Positions 36,694 through 46,402 of a DNA stretch of 64,000 nt are shown here, piece by piece. The DNA comes from Endosaccharibacter trunci (GTDB lineage Bacteria > Pseudomonadota > Alphaproteobacteria > Acetobacterales > Acetobacteraceae): assembly GCA_024515975.1 (NCBI GenBank), contig JAMSKV010000004.1, positions 231,343 to 295,342 of the forward strand, given 5' to 3'. The translations under genes were made by a program, and so were the position numbers. A model generated the notes under the pieces. That model was not told the DNA's origin and made no database searches. It saw only the letters and a program-made list of their open reading frames with translations. How positions within the stretch are numbered: the stretch's first letter is position 1; every line of letters begins with the position of its first letter.

Positions 36694-37554
36694 ATGAGCG
36701 AGCGCGCCGAAACCGGCATCGTCGCCGCGCGGCGACGCGCCATCCTCGATTTCGTGGTCGAGCATGGCAGCGCCCAGGCCGAGGAGCTGGTCCGTCACTT
36801 TTCCATCAGCCGCATGACCGTGCATCGCGATCTCGGCGCGCTGGCGAGCGACAATCTGGTGCGCCGTGTGCATGGCGGGGTGACAACCCTGTCCGATCCG
36901 CGCGTGGAGGCCAGCGTGCTGCATCGCGCTCGTCGCGGTACGGGCGCCAAGCGCGCCATCGCCGCCGCGGCCGCCAGGCTGATCGCACCGGGCGAGATCC
37001 TGGTGCTGGACGACTCCACCACCACCTCCCTGCTTTGCGACCATCTGGGACGGCTGGGCGACCTCACCGTGATCACCAACAGCCTCGGCGTCGCCGGCCG
37101 GCTGTCCGGCATGAAGACGGTCACGCTGATCGGGCTCGGCGGCCAGTACGAGCCGCGATTCGACGCCTTCTTCGGCACGCAATGCGAGCAGGCCATCTCC
37201 AGGCTGCGCGCCAATACCCTGTTCGTGTCCGCCTCCGCCATCCACGGCACCACCGCCTTCCACCAGGAACAGGCGGTGATCCGCGCCAAGCTGGCGATGA
37301 TGGAGATCGTCGAGCGGCGCGTGCTGCTGGCGGACAGTTCCAAGTTCGACCACAGCGCGCTGAACCTGCTGGCCCCTTTGTCGGCGTTCGATGTCGTGAT
37401 CACCGACGACGCGCTGCCCCAGCCCATTCGCGACAGGCTCCTCGATGCCGGGATCGTGTTGCGGATCGCCCCCTCGCCCGCTGGCCCGGACGGTTCCACA
37501 TCTCTTGAAACGGCGCATGACGCGCCTGAAGGACATTCGCGATGCGTATTGTAG
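36694..37554 (+). CDS. DeoR-family transcriptional regulator
   Basis: A 286-aa regulator of sugar metabolism. The helix-turn-helix lies at about residues 15-65 ([46 protein letters not shown]). The C-terminal sugar-phosphate sensor domain has [29 protein letters not shown] and [14 protein letters not shown]. It overlaps the RpiB-like isomerase by 13 bp, so the effector is probably a tetrose or pentose phosphate handled by that enzyme. A tandem repeat in its promoter may be the operator. Confidence 0.92.
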   Translation: MSERAETGIVAARRRAILDFVVEHGSAQAEELVRHFSISRMTVHRDLGALASDNLVRRVHGGVTTLSDPRVEASVLHRARRGTGAKRAIAAAAARLIAPGEILVLDDSTTTSLLCDHLGRLGDLTVITNSLGVAGRLSGMKTVTLIGLGGQYEPRFDAFFGTQCEQAISRLRANTLFVSASAIHGTTAFHQEQAVIRAKLAMMEIVERRVLLADSSKFDHSALNLLAPLSAFDVVITDDALPQPIRDRLLDAGIVLRIAPSPAGPDGSTSLETAHDAPEGHSRCVL

Positions 37555-38003
37555 TTGGCGGCGACAGCGCCGGAGACTCCCTGGCCGCCATCCTGGCCGC
37601 CCATCTCAGCAAGAACGAAGGCTGGACGGTGGACGACATCTCCAAGCCCGAGAGCGGCGAGGCGGAACTCTACCCGTCTCTGGCCGAGCGCGCCGCGCAG
37701 GCCGTGCTGGCCGGACGCTACGACCGCGCCATCCTGTGCTGCGGCACCGGCATCGGCGTGTGCATGTCGGCCAACAAGATCCCCGGCATTCGGGCCGCGC
37801 AGACGCACGACACCTATTCCGCCGAGCGGGCGGCGCTCAGCAACAACGCCCAGATCATCACCATGGGCGCCCGGGTGATCGGCCCGGAATTGGCCAAGTC
37901 GGTCGCCGACGCCTTCCTGCGCTGCCAGTTCGACCCGAACAGCCCCTCGGCCCGCAACGTCGCGGCGATCGACGCGCTCGACCAGAAATACGCCGCCTCC
38001 TGA
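37542..38003 (+). CDS. RpiB/LacAB-family sugar-phosphate isomerase
   Basis: A 153-aa aldose-ketose isomerase. The family signature is [20 protein letters not shown] followed by [20 protein letters not shown] and [13 protein letters not shown]. The [10 protein letters not shown] and [11 protein letters not shown] blocks resemble the erythritol-pathway group (EryI/DerI, erythrulose 4-phosphate isomerase) more than ribose 5-phosphate isomerase B, but substrate cannot be settled by eye. The DeoR gene overlaps it by 13 bp. No tetrose kinase is in the window. Confidence 0.9.
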   Translation: MRIVVGGDSAGDSLAAILAAHLSKNEGWTVDDISKPESGEAELYPSLAERAAQAVLAGRYDRAILCCGTGIGVCMSANKIPGIRAAQTHDTYSAERAALSNNAQIITMGARVIGPELAKSVADAFLRCQFDPNSPSARNVAAIDALDQKYAAS

Positions 38004-38010
38004 CACGACT

Positions 38011-38039
38011 CGCCGGCGCGGTTCCGACCCGCGCCGGCG
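38011..38039 (+). terminator. Perfect 10-bp GC hairpin after the isomerase gene
   Basis: Arms CGCCGGCGCG (38011-38020) and CGCGCCGGCG (38030-38039) around a 9-nt loop, 8 bp after the isomerase stop and 78 bp before the next ATG. No U-run follows, so it may stabilise or separate messages instead of terminating. Confidence 0.5.
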
Positions 38040-38116
38040 GTCCTCTCGGGGACCAACGGCACTTTGGGCCGCGGGTCGCGTTATGACGGCGCAAACCACC
38101 GCTCCGGACCCGACCG

Positions 38117-39499
38117 ATGCCCGACATGCACGCCATCTCCCGCAATCCGGCAACCGGCGAGGAGATCGGCCGCTTCGCGTTCCTGACCGCCTCAGAGGTG
38201 GAGCAGACACTCGCCAACGCCGCGGCAGCGCAGAAGCGATGGGCTGCGACGCCGATCGAGCAGCGCGCCGCGATCATGACGCGTTTGGCTTCCGTGATGC
38301 GCGAACGGGTGGAAGAAGCCGCCGCGATCGCCACGGCGGAGATGGGCAAGACGCTGCGCGAGGCGCGGGCGGAAGTCGAGAAATGCGCCGCCACGGCGGA
38401 CTGGTTCGCCCGGAACGGCGCGCGGCACCTCGCCGACGAACCGGCCGAGACCGACACGGCGGACGAAGCCTATGTGTCGTTTCTGCCCATCGGCGTGATC
38501 CTGGGCGTGATGCCCTGGAATTTTCCCTACTGGCAGGCTGTGCGGGCGGCGCTGCCGATCCTGCTGGGCGGCAACGGCTTCATCCTGAAGCATGCCCCCA
38601 ACGTGATGCGCGCGGCATTCCTGATGGAGGAGATGTTCCGCGCCGCCGGACTGCCGGAGCACGTCTTCTCGGTCCTGAACGTGGACACGCCGGCAATCGA
38701 ATCGGTGATCGCCGACCGGCGCATCGCCGCCGTGACGCTGACCGGGAGCACGCGCGCCGGCGCGGCGGTCGCGTCGCTGGCCGGGCGGCATCTGAAGAAA
38801 TCCGTGCTGGAGCTGGGCGGCACGGATGCGTTCATCGTCCTGGCCGATGCCGATCTGGACGGCGCGGTGCGGTTCGCGATCGCCGGGCGGTTCGCCAATG
38901 CCGGGCAGGTGTGTCTGGCTGCCAAGCGGATCATTCTCGAACGCCCGATCGCGGAGGCGTTCACGCAACGCTTTCTCCAGGCCGCGCGGGAACAGTGCGC
39001 CGGCGACCCGACGGACGAGCGCAGCACCATGGGCCCGATCGCGCGCGGCGATCTGCGCGACGGCGTTCACGATCAGGTGCAGCATAGCGTCGCGGCCGGC
39101 GCCGCGCTGCTGCTGGGCGGCGAACTGCCGGAGGGGCCGGGCTTCTTCTACCCGCCGACGGTGCTGGCGGATGTGAAGCCCGGCATGGCCGCGTTCGACG
39201 AGGAGGTGTTCGGGCCGGTCGCCGCCCTGGTGGTCGCCGAGGATGCCGAGCACGCCTTGTTGCTCGCCAACACCAGCGAATACGGGCTGAGCGGCAATAT
39301 CTGGACCGCGGACGAGGCGAAGGCGCGCACCCTGGCGCGTCGCATGGAAACGGGCGGCGTGTTCGTCAACGGCTTCACCGCGTCCAATGCGCGCGTTCCG
39401 GTGGGCGGGGTGAAGAAGAGCGGCTATGGCCGCGAGCTGTCCTATTTCGGACTGCGCGAATTCACCAACGCCCAGACCGTTTGGACACGGAGAGGCTGA
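38117..39499 (+). CDS. NAD(P)-dependent succinate-semialdehyde dehydrogenase-like ALDH
   Basis: A 460-aa aldehyde dehydrogenase of the shorter SSADH type. Motifs seen are MPWNFPYWQAVRAALP, the cofactor loop TLTGSTRAGAAVAS, catalytic Glu in VLELGGTDAFIVL, catalytic Cys in NAGQVCLAAKRII, and EVFGPVAALVV. It begins ISRNPATGEEIGRF. The start could be ATG 38117 or 38126. Its stop shares a base with the ATG of the VOC gene (TGATG). The natural substrate may be succinate semialdehyde or another short aldehyde. Confidence 0.9.
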   Translation: MPDMHAISRNPATGEEIGRFAFLTASEVEQTLANAAAAQKRWAATPIEQRAAIMTRLASVMRERVEEAAAIATAEMGKTLREARAEVEKCAATADWFARNGARHLADEPAETDTADEAYVSFLPIGVILGVMPWNFPYWQAVRAALPILLGGNGFILKHAPNVMRAAFLMEEMFRAAGLPEHVFSVLNVDTPAIESVIADRRIAAVTLTGSTRAGAAVASLAGRHLKKSVLELGGTDAFIVLADADLDGAVRFAIAGRFANAGQVCLAAKRIILERPIAEAFTQRFLQAAREQCAGDPTDERSTMGPIARGDLRDGVHDQVQHSVAAGAALLLGGELPEGPGFFYPPTVLADVKPGMAAFDEEVFGPVAALVVAEDAEHALLLANTSEYGLSGNIWTADEAKARTLARRMETGGVFVNGFTASNARVPVGGVKKSGYGRELSYFGLREFTNAQTVWTRRG

Positions 39500-39924
39500 T
39501 GGAAGCGGCGCCCCGCCTCAGCCACCTGCTGGAAACCTCGCTCTACGTCGCCGATCTCGATCGGTCGGAGCGGTTCTATCGCGAGATCTTCGCACTGGAG
39601 CCGTTTCTGCGCGACGACCGCATGTGCGGCCTCGGCCTGCCGGGCAACGCCGTGCTGTTGTTGTTCCTGCGCGGCGGCTCGACCGAACCCACGCCGACCG
39701 ATGGCGGCGGCGCGATCCCCCCGCATGACGGCGGCGGCCATCTGCATCTGTGCCTGGCGATCCCGTTCGGCGAACTGGCTGCATGGGAACGCCATCTCGC
39801 CCAGAAGGGGATCGAGATCGAAAGCCGCATCACCTGGCCGCGCGGCGGCACCAGCCTGTATCTGCGCGATCCGGACGGGCACTGCCTCGAACTCGCCACG
39901 CCGGGGCTCTGGCCGAACTGGTAA
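39499..39924 (+). CDS. VOC-superfamily protein (glyoxalase/dioxygenase fold)
   Basis: A 141-aa protein with the paired beta-alpha-beta-beta-beta pattern of the vicinal oxygen chelate fold: LLETSLYVADLDRSERFYRE, then GGHLHLCLAIPF and a closing YLRDPDGHCLELATP. The usual metal ligands (His at the start of each module, Glu in LELATP) are partly present; the first His position is Leu/Glu (LETSLYV), so metal binding is uncertain. GGAGAGG precedes ATG 39499. It is coupled to the upstream dehydrogenase by a one-base overlap. Confidence 0.85.
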   Translation: MEAAPRLSHLLETSLYVADLDRSERFYREIFALEPFLRDDRMCGLGLPGNAVLLLFLRGGSTEPTPTDGGGAIPPHDGGGHLHLCLAIPFGELAAWERHLAQKGIEIESRITWPRGGTSLYLRDPDGHCLELATPGLWPNW

Positions 39925-39936
39925 ACTGAAAGAAGT

Positions 39937-40051
39937 ATTCTTTCTTGAAAGAAAGAACCAAAGAACTTCTCTCTGTTTGCGTCGTTCTCGACCGGTCCGC
40001 GTACCCAAACGGATAAAAGTCTTTTTGCTTCTTTTTCTTCAGAAAAAGAAG
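39937..40051 (-). repeat. Three-hairpin dispersed repeat, copy B
   Basis: Reverse orientation relative to copy A. The short stem at 39938-39957 has arms TTCTTTCTT and AAGAAAGAA around GA. The middle stem is reduced to a ACGGATAAAAGTC side with a weak partner. The 24-bp palindrome is at 40028-40051 (arms CTTCTTTTTCT and AGAAAAAGAAG). It sits between two converging genes and ends 4 bp from the stop of the transporter gene. Confidence 0.88.
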
Positions 40052-40055
40052 ACGA

Positions 40056-41561
40056 TCAGACGCTTCTCCGCGACACCGAACGCGCCAGACGCCTCTCGGC
40101 GATCCGCGCCAGCCGCACGAAAGGCAGGCCCAGCAGCAGGTAAGCGGCGGCGATCATCAGGCCGGTGCCGAGATAGTCGTAATAAGTGGTCGAGAGGCGA
40201 ATATAGGCCTGGGTCAGTTCGCTCAGCGTGATCACGCTGACCAGCGACGAATCCTTGAGCAGCGAGATGAAGTCGTTGGTCATCACCGGCACCACGAAGC
40301 GGAACGCCTGCGGCACCAGAACATGCCGCACCGCCTGCGCCTGGGTCAGGTTCAGCGCCATCGCCGCCTCCATCTGCCCGTGCGGCACGGATTGCAGCCC
40401 GGCCCGGTAGTTCTCGGCCTCGTAGGCGGCATAGTTCAGTCCCAGCGCCACCACGCCGGCCAGAAACGGATCGAGCCGGATGCCCAGAGACGGCAGCCCG
40501 TAGAAGATGAACAGCACCTGGATCAGCAACGGCGTGCCGCGCACGATCTCGATATACAGCGTCGCCGCCCAGCGCAGCGGCGGGACGCCGTAGCGGCGCG
40601 CCAGGGCGAGCACGAGGCCGCCCACCACCGCCAGCACCATGGCGCAGGCCGACACCGCGAGCGTCATCAGCGCGGCGCGGCCGATCAGCGGCAGGAAGCC
40701 GGCGTAGCGCCGCAAACGGGCGCCGAGCGTCGCCGTGGGGCGGGTCGATTCGAGCCAATGGTCCCATTGCGTCGGCGGCACCGCTTCCGTGGACGGATCG
40801 TCGAAAGCCGCCGCCATCTGCGGCGTCCACATCGCCCAGCGTTGCAGGATGCGGCGCAGCGAGCCATCGCGGCGCATCGCTTCCAGCCCGTTATTCACCG
40901 CGTCCAGCAGCACAGGATCGTTCTGGCGCAGGGCGATGCCGTAGGCGAGGCTGCCGATCGGGGCGCCGACCAGCTTCAGCCGGTCGTCCGGCACCGCGTA
41001 GTACTGGGCGATCGGCGCATCCAGCATCACCGCGTCCAGACGACCGTTGTTCAGGTCGGAATAGGCGTTGGTCTCGTCCTCGTAGGTGCGCAGCGTGATG
41101 CCGCCGGCCTGTTCCAGCAGGCGCATGCTGGTGGTGTCCTTCAGCGTGCCGACCACATGGCCGCGCAGACGGTCCACCGTATCGAGTCCCGCCTCGCCGC
41201 GACGCACCGCGATGCGCTCGGCGGTGAGGTAGTACGGGGTGGAGAACGCCACCACGGCGCGATGCTCGGGCGTGATCTCGATGCCGTCGATCACCAGGTC
41301 GTAGAGGCCGCGCTGCAGGCCGGGGATCAGCCCGTCCCAATCGTTCTGCACGAAGACCGGCCTGCGGCCCATCCTGGCGGCCAGGGCCTGCATGATGTCG
41401 TATTCGAAGCCGGTGAGCCTCGACTGGTCGGCCGGGTCATGGAACACGAACGGCGCACCGGATTGCGCGTCCGACGCCCAGCGCAGTGCCGGCAATTCGG
41501 TGGCCTGCGCGGCCCATAGGGGAAACAGCAGAAGCAGCACCGACAGGACGCGGCGCGTCAC
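40056..41561 (-). CDS. Amino-acid ABC transporter: solute-binding protein fused to permease
   Basis: A 501-aa fusion. Residues 1-20 are a signal peptide (LSVLLLLFPLWAAQA); 25-245 form a periplasmic binding domain of the polar amino-acid type (GFEYDIMQALAARMG, DLVIDGIEITPEH, FSTPYYLTAERIAV). After a linker, from about residue 285, comes a His/Glu/Gln-type permease with several spans and the EAA loop (AAMALNLTQAQAVRHVLVPQ). Such fusions occur in several phyla and make one subunit do two jobs. The ATPase gene is directly upstream with an ATGA overlap. Substrate unknown. Confidence 0.93.
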   Translation of the reverse strand: MTRRVLSVLLLLFPLWAAQATELPALRWASDAQSGAPFVFHDPADQSRLTGFEYDIMQALAARMGRRPVFVQNDWDGLIPGLQRGLYDLVIDGIEITPEHRAVVAFSTPYYLTAERIAVRRGEAGLDTVDRLRGHVVGTLKDTTSMRLLEQAGGITLRTYEDETNAYSDLNNGRLDAVMLDAPIAQYYAVPDDRLKLVGAPIGSLAYGIALRQNDPVLLDAVNNGLEAMRRDGSLRRILQRWAMWTPQMAAAFDDPSTEAVPPTQWDHWLESTRPTATLGARLRRYAGFLPLIGRAALMTLAVSACAMVLAVVGGLVLALARRYGVPPLRWAATLYIEIVRGTPLLIQVLFIFYGLPSLGIRLDPFLAGVVALGLNYAAYEAENYRAGLQSVPHGQMEAAMALNLTQAQAVRHVLVPQAFRFVVPVMTNDFISLLKDSSLVSVITLSELTQAYIRLSTTYYDYLGTGLMIAAAYLLLGLPFVRLARIAERRLARSVSRRSV

Positions 41562-42367
41562 AGGACGTTCCGCAGGAACTGGCGCGTGCGCGGATCGGCG
41601 GGGGCCGTGAAGAGCTGGTCCGGCGGCGCATCCTCGACAATGCGCCCACCATCCATGAAGACGATCCGGTCGGACGCCGCGCGGGCGAAGCGCATCTCGT
41701 GCGTCACCACGATCTGCGTCATGCCTTCCTCGTCGAGCTGTCGCATCACGCCCAGAACCTCCTCGGCCAGTTCCGGATCGAGCGCCGAGGTCGGCTCGTC
41801 ATAGAGCATCACCGACGGCGCCATCGCCAGGGCGCGGGCGATGGCGGCGCGCTGCTGCTGTCCGCCGGACAGGGTGGCGGGATAGCGATGGGCGACGGCG
41901 GCGAGCCCCACCTTGTCCAGCAGCGCCATGGCGGCATCGGCCGCTTCGCGCCGCGGGGTGCGACGCGCCACCATCGGCGCCAGGATCACGTTCTCCAGCA
42001 CGGTGCGGTGGGCGAACAGATTGAAGCCCTGGAACACCATGCCGACATGCGCGCGCAGCCGATGCGCCAGACGCTCGTCCTGCCGGCTCCAGCGCACGCC
42101 GCTGCGGTCGATCGCATGGCCGGCGATCCGGATATGGCCGCCATCCGGCACTTCCAGCAGGTTCAGGCAGCGCAGCAGGGTGGATTTGCCGCAGCCGGAG
42201 GGGCCGATCACCGAAAGGAGCTCGCCAGGCTGGAGATCGAGCGACACGCGCTCGAGCACGACATGCCCGTCGAAGCTCTTGTGCAGGCCGCGGATGCGGA
42301 CAATCGGCTCGGGCGATGGGGTCAATCGGGATCCGCACGGAAACGGCTTGAGACGTGTTTCGCTCAT
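41558..42367 (-). CDS. Polar amino-acid ABC transporter ATP-binding protein
   Basis: A 269-aa GlnQ-like ATPase. Walker A is GPSGCGKST, Q-loop VFQGFNLF, signature LSGGQQQRAAIARAL, Walker B VMLYDEPTSALD and H-loop VVTHEM. ATG 42367 (MSETRL) is preferred; ATG 42391 would add eight residues. It powers the fused permease encoded downstream, with which it overlaps by 4 bp. Repeat copy F lies upstream. Confidence 0.93.
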   Translation of the reverse strand: MSETRLKPFPCGSRLTPSPEPIVRIRGLHKSFDGHVVLERVSLDLQPGELLSVIGPSGCGKSTLLRCLNLLEVPDGGHIRIAGHAIDRSGVRWSRQDERLAHRLRAHVGMVFQGFNLFAHRTVLENVILAPMVARRTPRREAADAAMALLDKVGLAAVAHRYPATLSGGQQQRAAIARALAMAPSVMLYDEPTSALDPELAEEVLGVMRQLDEEGMTQIVVTHEMRFARAASDRIVFMDGGRIVEDAPPDQLFTAPADPRTRQFLRNVL

Positions 42368-42445
42368 GCCAAATCCAGGGATGGCTGGCAATCGGCGAGG
42401 CGAGGCGCGCGGGACCTTACGGCGCTGGCGAAAGGCGGGAGGAAT

Positions 42446-42555
42446 GGTCTTTCCTGAAAGAAAGAACCAAGAACCTCTCTCCGCTCAGCGGCGTGCCTAT
42501 CCGGCCAATCCTTCCCAAACCGACAAAAATCGCTTGCATCTGAAAGAGAAGCCTC
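42446..42555 (-). repeat. Three-hairpin dispersed repeat, copy F (decayed)
   Basis: The left 35-40 bases are almost the same as copy D (short stem with AAAGAAAGAACC, then AAGAACCTCTCTCCG). The middle keeps CCAAACCGACAAAAATC, but the 24-bp palindrome end is reduced to CTGAAAGAGAAGCCTCTCGC. It lies between the ATPase 5' end and the CobW-type gene 3' end. Confidence 0.7.
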
Positions 42556-42582
42556 TCGCTTCTCCCAGATGCCTACATCCTA

Positions 42583-43785
42583 TCAATGCCCCCAGACCGG
42601 AAACGGATCCGGCAAAGCCTTCCAGGCCACCGAGCCGGCTCCGTATTCCTCTTGCGTCAGCAGGCATCGATCCAGACCGGCACGCAAGGCGGCCTCGTCC
42701 ATGTCGATGCCGATGAACACCAGCTCCTGACGGCGATCGCCGTGCTCGCCCTCCCACAAGCCTTTGACGCGCGCGCGCCATTCCGGGTCCGCCGGCCAAC
42801 GTTCTTCCGGAACGGCGGCATACCAGCGCCCAGCCAGCTCATGCCGTCCGATCGCACCGGCCAACTGCCACGAGCCGGCAAAATCCGGGCGGGTCGCCAG
42901 CCAGAAATACCCTTTGGCACGGATCACGCCCGTCAGCGCCCCGCCCAGAAAGGCGTGCAGCCGGGCGGGGTGGAACGGCCTGCGGGCGCGATACACGAAG
43001 GAGCGGATGCCGAACTCCTCGCTCTCCGGCAAATGCGCGCCGAGCAGCGCCTGGTGCCACCCGGCCGCGTTCTGCGCCCGCGCGAAATCGAACAACCCCG
43101 TATCCAGAACGGCGTCGAGCGGCACGCGGCCTTCCACGCTGGACACGATGCGCGCGCCCGGATTGAAGGTGGCCAGCAGGGCAGTCAGACGCTGCAGGTC
43201 CTCGGCCGAGACCAGATCCGATTTGTTGACGACCAGGACGTCGGCGAATTCGATCTGCTCCACCAGCAGATCCACCAGCTTGCGGTCATCGCCCTCGCCG
43301 GCGGTCTCTCCGCGCCGGGCGAGATCGTCGGTCGAGGCGTAGTCGCGCAGAAAGCTTTGCGCATCCACCACCGTCACCATGGTGTCGAGACGCGCCACGT
43401 CATCCAGGGAAACGCCCAGCGCGTCGCGGAAATCGAAGGTGGCGGCGACAGGCATCGGTTCCGACACGCCCGTGCTCTCGATCAGCAGCGCATCGAAGCG
43501 TTTCTCGGCCGCAAGGCGCGCCACTTCCCGCATCAGATCCTCGCGCAACGTGCAGCAGATGCAGCCATTGCTCATCTCCACCAGCTTCTCCTCGGTGCGC
43601 GACAAGCCGCCAGCGGCGTCCACGGTGGAGGCGTCGATATTCACGTCGCTCATGTCGTTGACGATCACCGCCACACGCCGCCCGTCCCGGTTGGCGAGTA
43701 CGTGGTTCAGCAGCGTGGTCTTTCCGGCGCCAAGGAAGCCGGACAGCACCGTCACGGGAAGGCGCATATCGGTGGACACGATCAT
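42583..43785 (-). CDS. CobW/COG0523-family GTPase (likely zinc metallochaperone)
   Basis: A 400-aa G3E-family GTPase. Walker A is GFLGAGKTT, the metal motif CICCTLR (CxCC) follows, then ESTGVSEP and NKSD. The C-terminal CobW_C domain is large ([19 protein letters not shown]). It probably delivers zinc under zinc shortage, since a Zur-like box precedes the operon. ATG 43785 is chosen because it overlaps the stop of the DUF1826 gene (ATGA); 43767 is an alternative. Confidence 0.92.
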   Translation of the reverse strand: MIVSTDMRLPVTVLSGFLGAGKTTLLNHVLANRDGRRVAVIVNDMSDVNIDASTVDAAGGLSRTEEKLVEMSNGCICCTLREDLMREVARLAAEKRFDALLIESTGVSEPMPVAATFDFRDALGVSLDDVARLDTMVTVVDAQSFLRDYASTDDLARRGETAGEGDDRKLVDLLVEQIEFADVLVVNKSDLVSAEDLQRLTALLATFNPGARIVSSVEGRVPLDAVLDTGLFDFARAQNAAGWHQALLGAHLPESEEFGIRSFVYRARRPFHPARLHAFLGGALTGVIRAKGYFWLATRPDFAGSWQLAGAIGRHELAGRWYAAVPEERWPADPEWRARVKGLWEGEHGDRRQELVFIGIDMDEAALRAGLDRCLLTQEEYGAGSVAWKALPDPFPVWGH

Positions 43786-44402
43786 GAAGACGCTCCGGTC
43801 TCGGGTTCGATCAGCAGCACGGGTCCGGCGGCGGCGCCGTTCGGATCGGGAAGGAGGCGCAGGGCGCGGCGGCGACGAATGGAAGATTGCGCACCCTTCA
43901 GGATCAGCACAGAGAACGGGTCCGCTTCGCCGCCGGATGCGACATCGTGCAGCGCGGGATGCCGCCAGCAGAGCCCGCCTCCGCCGTATCGGCAGCACAA
44001 GCGGATCTCCTGCACCGAGCCGTCATCGATGAACGCTCCGAACCGCGCACGGAGGCGGGATGCCGCGGCCAGATCGGCCAGAAGCGCAGCCAACGCCGAC
44101 ACCTCCTGCTCGAACCAGGAGGGGCAGCCATTCGGCAGCGCCCGCGCCAGATCACGGCCCAGGACGGACGGCGCCCCCGACACGATCAAGGGTGTCCGCG
44201 CGGCGGATGGCGCCAGGGACGCCACATCGGACGCCCAATGCGGGTGCGGGTCTCGCGCCCAGATCGCCAGACCCACGTCGGGCCGCACGATATCCAGCAG
44301 AACCGCCGGATCGGCGCCGGCGACCACGCGCGCTCTGGGCGACACGCCTGGCGGCGGGGGAGACAGGTCCGGCGCACTTTCCACCCGGAGAAACGACGAC
44401 AA
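43782..44402 (-). CDS. DUF1826-family protein
   Basis: About 206 aa. The pattern [49 protein letters not shown] and [10 protein letters not shown] fits the DUF1826 family, which is often found beside COG0523 genes. Function unknown; a zinc-related role is inferred from the partner and the Zur-like box. Start: TTG 44402 is preceded by GGGAGG at seven bases; ATG 44417 is five codons upstream but has no visible ribosome binding site. Confidence 0.8.
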   Translation of the reverse strand: MSSFLRVESAPDLSPPPPGVSPRARVVAGADPAVLLDIVRPDVGLAIWARDPHPHWASDVASLAPSAARTPLIVSGAPSVLGRDLARALPNGCPSWFEQEVSALAALLADLAAASRLRARFGAFIDDGSVQEIRLCCRYGGGGLCWRHPALHDVASGGEADPFSVLILKGAQSSIRRRRALRLLPDPNGAAAGPVLLIEPETGASS

Positions 44403-44433
44403 GATACGACCTCCCATCCACGCCAGGATGTGA

Positions 44434-44451
44434 GTTATGTTATAATGTTTC
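44434..44451 (-). promoter_or_regulatory. Zur-like box
   Basis: On the minus strand GAAACATTATAACATAAC, an imperfect palindrome close to the alphaproteobacterial Zur consensus (GTTATGTTATAACATAAC as I recall it; one half is perfect). It lies 32-49 bp before the favoured DUF1826 start. It also contains a TATAAT on the plus strand, so it may overlap a promoter for the divergent aminopeptidase. Confidence 0.55.
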
Positions 44452-44636
44452 GTTTGCGGGAAGCAAGGGCGCTTCGTGCTCGTCCGGAATCACTGTTCTC
44501 CATGTCAGGATATTGTATACGAGGCCTCGCCCGCGATTTGCTACCATGCCGTTTGCGCGAGGCAAGCAGCCCTGCCAAATCCGCCCGACAGGCGTCATAC
44601 GTCGTCCCGGCCGCCAGATCGATGGACCTTCGACCC

Positions 44637-46400
44637 ATGACCATAACCCTTCTCGATGCTCTCCGACGCAGTCTTCCCGCGCACGGCATCGACGGCTATC
44701 TGGTGCCGCGCGGCGACGAGCACCTCGGCGAGGACGTGCCCGCCTGCGCCGAGCGTCTGAAGGTCCTGTCCGGCTTCACCGGGTCCGCCGGCCTGGCGAT
44801 TGTCCTGCCTGATACCAGCCTGCTGTTCACCGATGGCCGTTACATGCTGCAGGCCCCGGCGGAGGCCGGTCCCGCCTGGCAGTGCCTTCACAACGGCGAG
44901 AACCCGCCTTCGGACTGGCTGAACACGCGAGGCGGCGCGCCCCTCCGGCTCGGCTACGATCCGATGGTGATCGGACGCGCCGCCCTGGACGCGCTCGAAG
45001 GGTCCTGGGGCACGCTCGTGCCGGTGCGGCCCAATCTGGTGGACGCGGTCTGGACCCATCGCCCTGCGCCGCCCGCCACGCCGATCCAGGTGCAGGATGC
45101 GGCGCTGGCGGGCCGGACGGTGACCGAGAAGCTCGCCTTGGTGGCCGAAACCCTGCGCACGGCGAACGAGGATGCGGCGGTGCTGAGCGATCCGGCCGCC
45201 GTGTGCTGGCTGCTCAACCTGCGCGCCCGCGACCTGCCTCACACACCCGCCCTGCTGGCGCACGCTCTGGTGCGCGCCGATGCCACCGCCATTCTGTTCG
45301 TGGCCGAGGAGCGCATGGATGCGCGCGTCCGCGCCCATCTCGGCGACGCCGTGCGGGTCGTTCAGCCTGACACGATGCCAGCCGAGATCGACGCCCTGGC
45401 CGGCTTGCGGGTGCGGATCGACCCGGCGCGCACCCCGGTCTGGTTCGAGCAGGCGCTCCTCGCCGCCGGCGCGGAACTCTCCCAAGCGCCGGACCCGTGC
45501 CTGATGCCGCGCGCCTGCAAGACCGAGGCCGAACTCGAGGCCTTCCGCCAGGCCCACCGCCAGGACGGCGTCGCGCTCACGCGTTTCCTGTGCTGGGTGG
45601 AGCGCAACGGCATCGGCCAGACGGAGATGGCCGTCTCCAACACGCTGCTCGGCTTCCGTATGGCGACCAACGCCTGCTCCGGCGCCTCGTTCGCGTCCAT
45701 CGCCGCCACCGGCGCCAATGCCGCGCTGATGCACTACCACCCCGCCGCCGAGGGCAGCGCCCCGCTTGCCGAGAACGCGCTGTTCCTGATCGACAGCGGC
45801 GGCCAGTACGCCGGCGCGACCACAGACGTGACCCGTACGGTCTGGCTGGGCGACGCCACCCCGCCGGAGGCGTGGCGCGACCAGTTCACCCGCGTGCTGC
45901 AGGGGCTGATCGCACTGACGGAAGCCGTGTTCCCGGAGGGCACCAGCGGGCACAGGCTCGACATGCTGGCGCGCGAACCGCTCTGGCGCGCAGGGCTCGA
46001 TTTCGACCATGGCGCCGGTCATGGCCTGGGCTCGTTCTTCGGCGTGCACGAATGGCCGTCCGCCTTTTCGTCCAAGGGACCGAACGGGCCAGTCCACCGC
46101 TCGATGGTCCTCACCAACGAGCCCGGCTACTACAAGCCCGGCTCGCACGGCATCCGGCTGGAAAACGCGATGGCGGTGGAAGCTCGCGCGGTGGGCGGCG
46201 AACAGCCGATCTGCGGCTTCGAAACTCTGACACTGGCGCCGATCGACCGGCGCATGATCGACACGGCCCTGCTCGACGAAAGCGAGCGACGCTGGGTCGA
46301 TCGCTACCATGCCCGGGTGCTGAACGAGATCGGCCCGCATCTGGATACGGCGGAAGCCTCATGGCTCGAACGGGCCTGCGCACCGCTGGGTCAGAACTGA
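44637..46400 (+). CDS. Xaa-Pro aminopeptidase (M24B family)
   Basis: Removes the N-terminal residue before proline. The 587-aa protein has two creatinase-like N-terminal domains (GIDGYLVPRGDEHLGE, LSGFTGSAG) and a C-terminal pita-bread domain with the dinuclear metal ligands in LIDSGGQY, TTDVTRTV, GAGHGLGS, TNEPGYY and RLENAM, as in the longer AMPP type. The start is ATG 44637 or 44622 (adds MDLRP); neither has a clear ribosome binding site. A POT-like transporter begins 2 bp after the stop, which suggests use of imported peptides. Confidence 0.93.
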   Translation: MTITLLDALRRSLPAHGIDGYLVPRGDEHLGEDVPACAERLKVLSGFTGSAGLAIVLPDTSLLFTDGRYMLQAPAEAGPAWQCLHNGENPPSDWLNTRGGAPLRLGYDPMVIGRAALDALEGSWGTLVPVRPNLVDAVWTHRPAPPATPIQVQDAALAGRTVTEKLALVAETLRTANEDAAVLSDPAAVCWLLNLRARDLPHTPALLAHALVRADATAILFVAEERMDARVRAHLGDAVRVVQPDTMPAEIDALAGLRVRIDPARTPVWFEQALLAAGAELSQAPDPCLMPRACKTEAELEAFRQAHRQDGVALTRFLCWVERNGIGQTEMAVSNTLLGFRMATNACSGASFASIAATGANAALMHYHPAAEGSAPLAENALFLIDSGGQYAGATTDVTRTVWLGDATPPEAWRDQFTRVLQGLIALTEAVFPEGTSGHRLDMLAREPLWRAGLDFDHGAGHGLGSFFGVHEWPSAFSSKGPNGPVHRSMVLTNEPGYYKPGSHGIRLENAMAVEARAVGGEQPICGFETLTLAPIDRRMIDTALLDESERRWVDRYHARVLNEIGPHLDTAEASWLERACAPLGQN

Positions 46401-46402
46401 GC

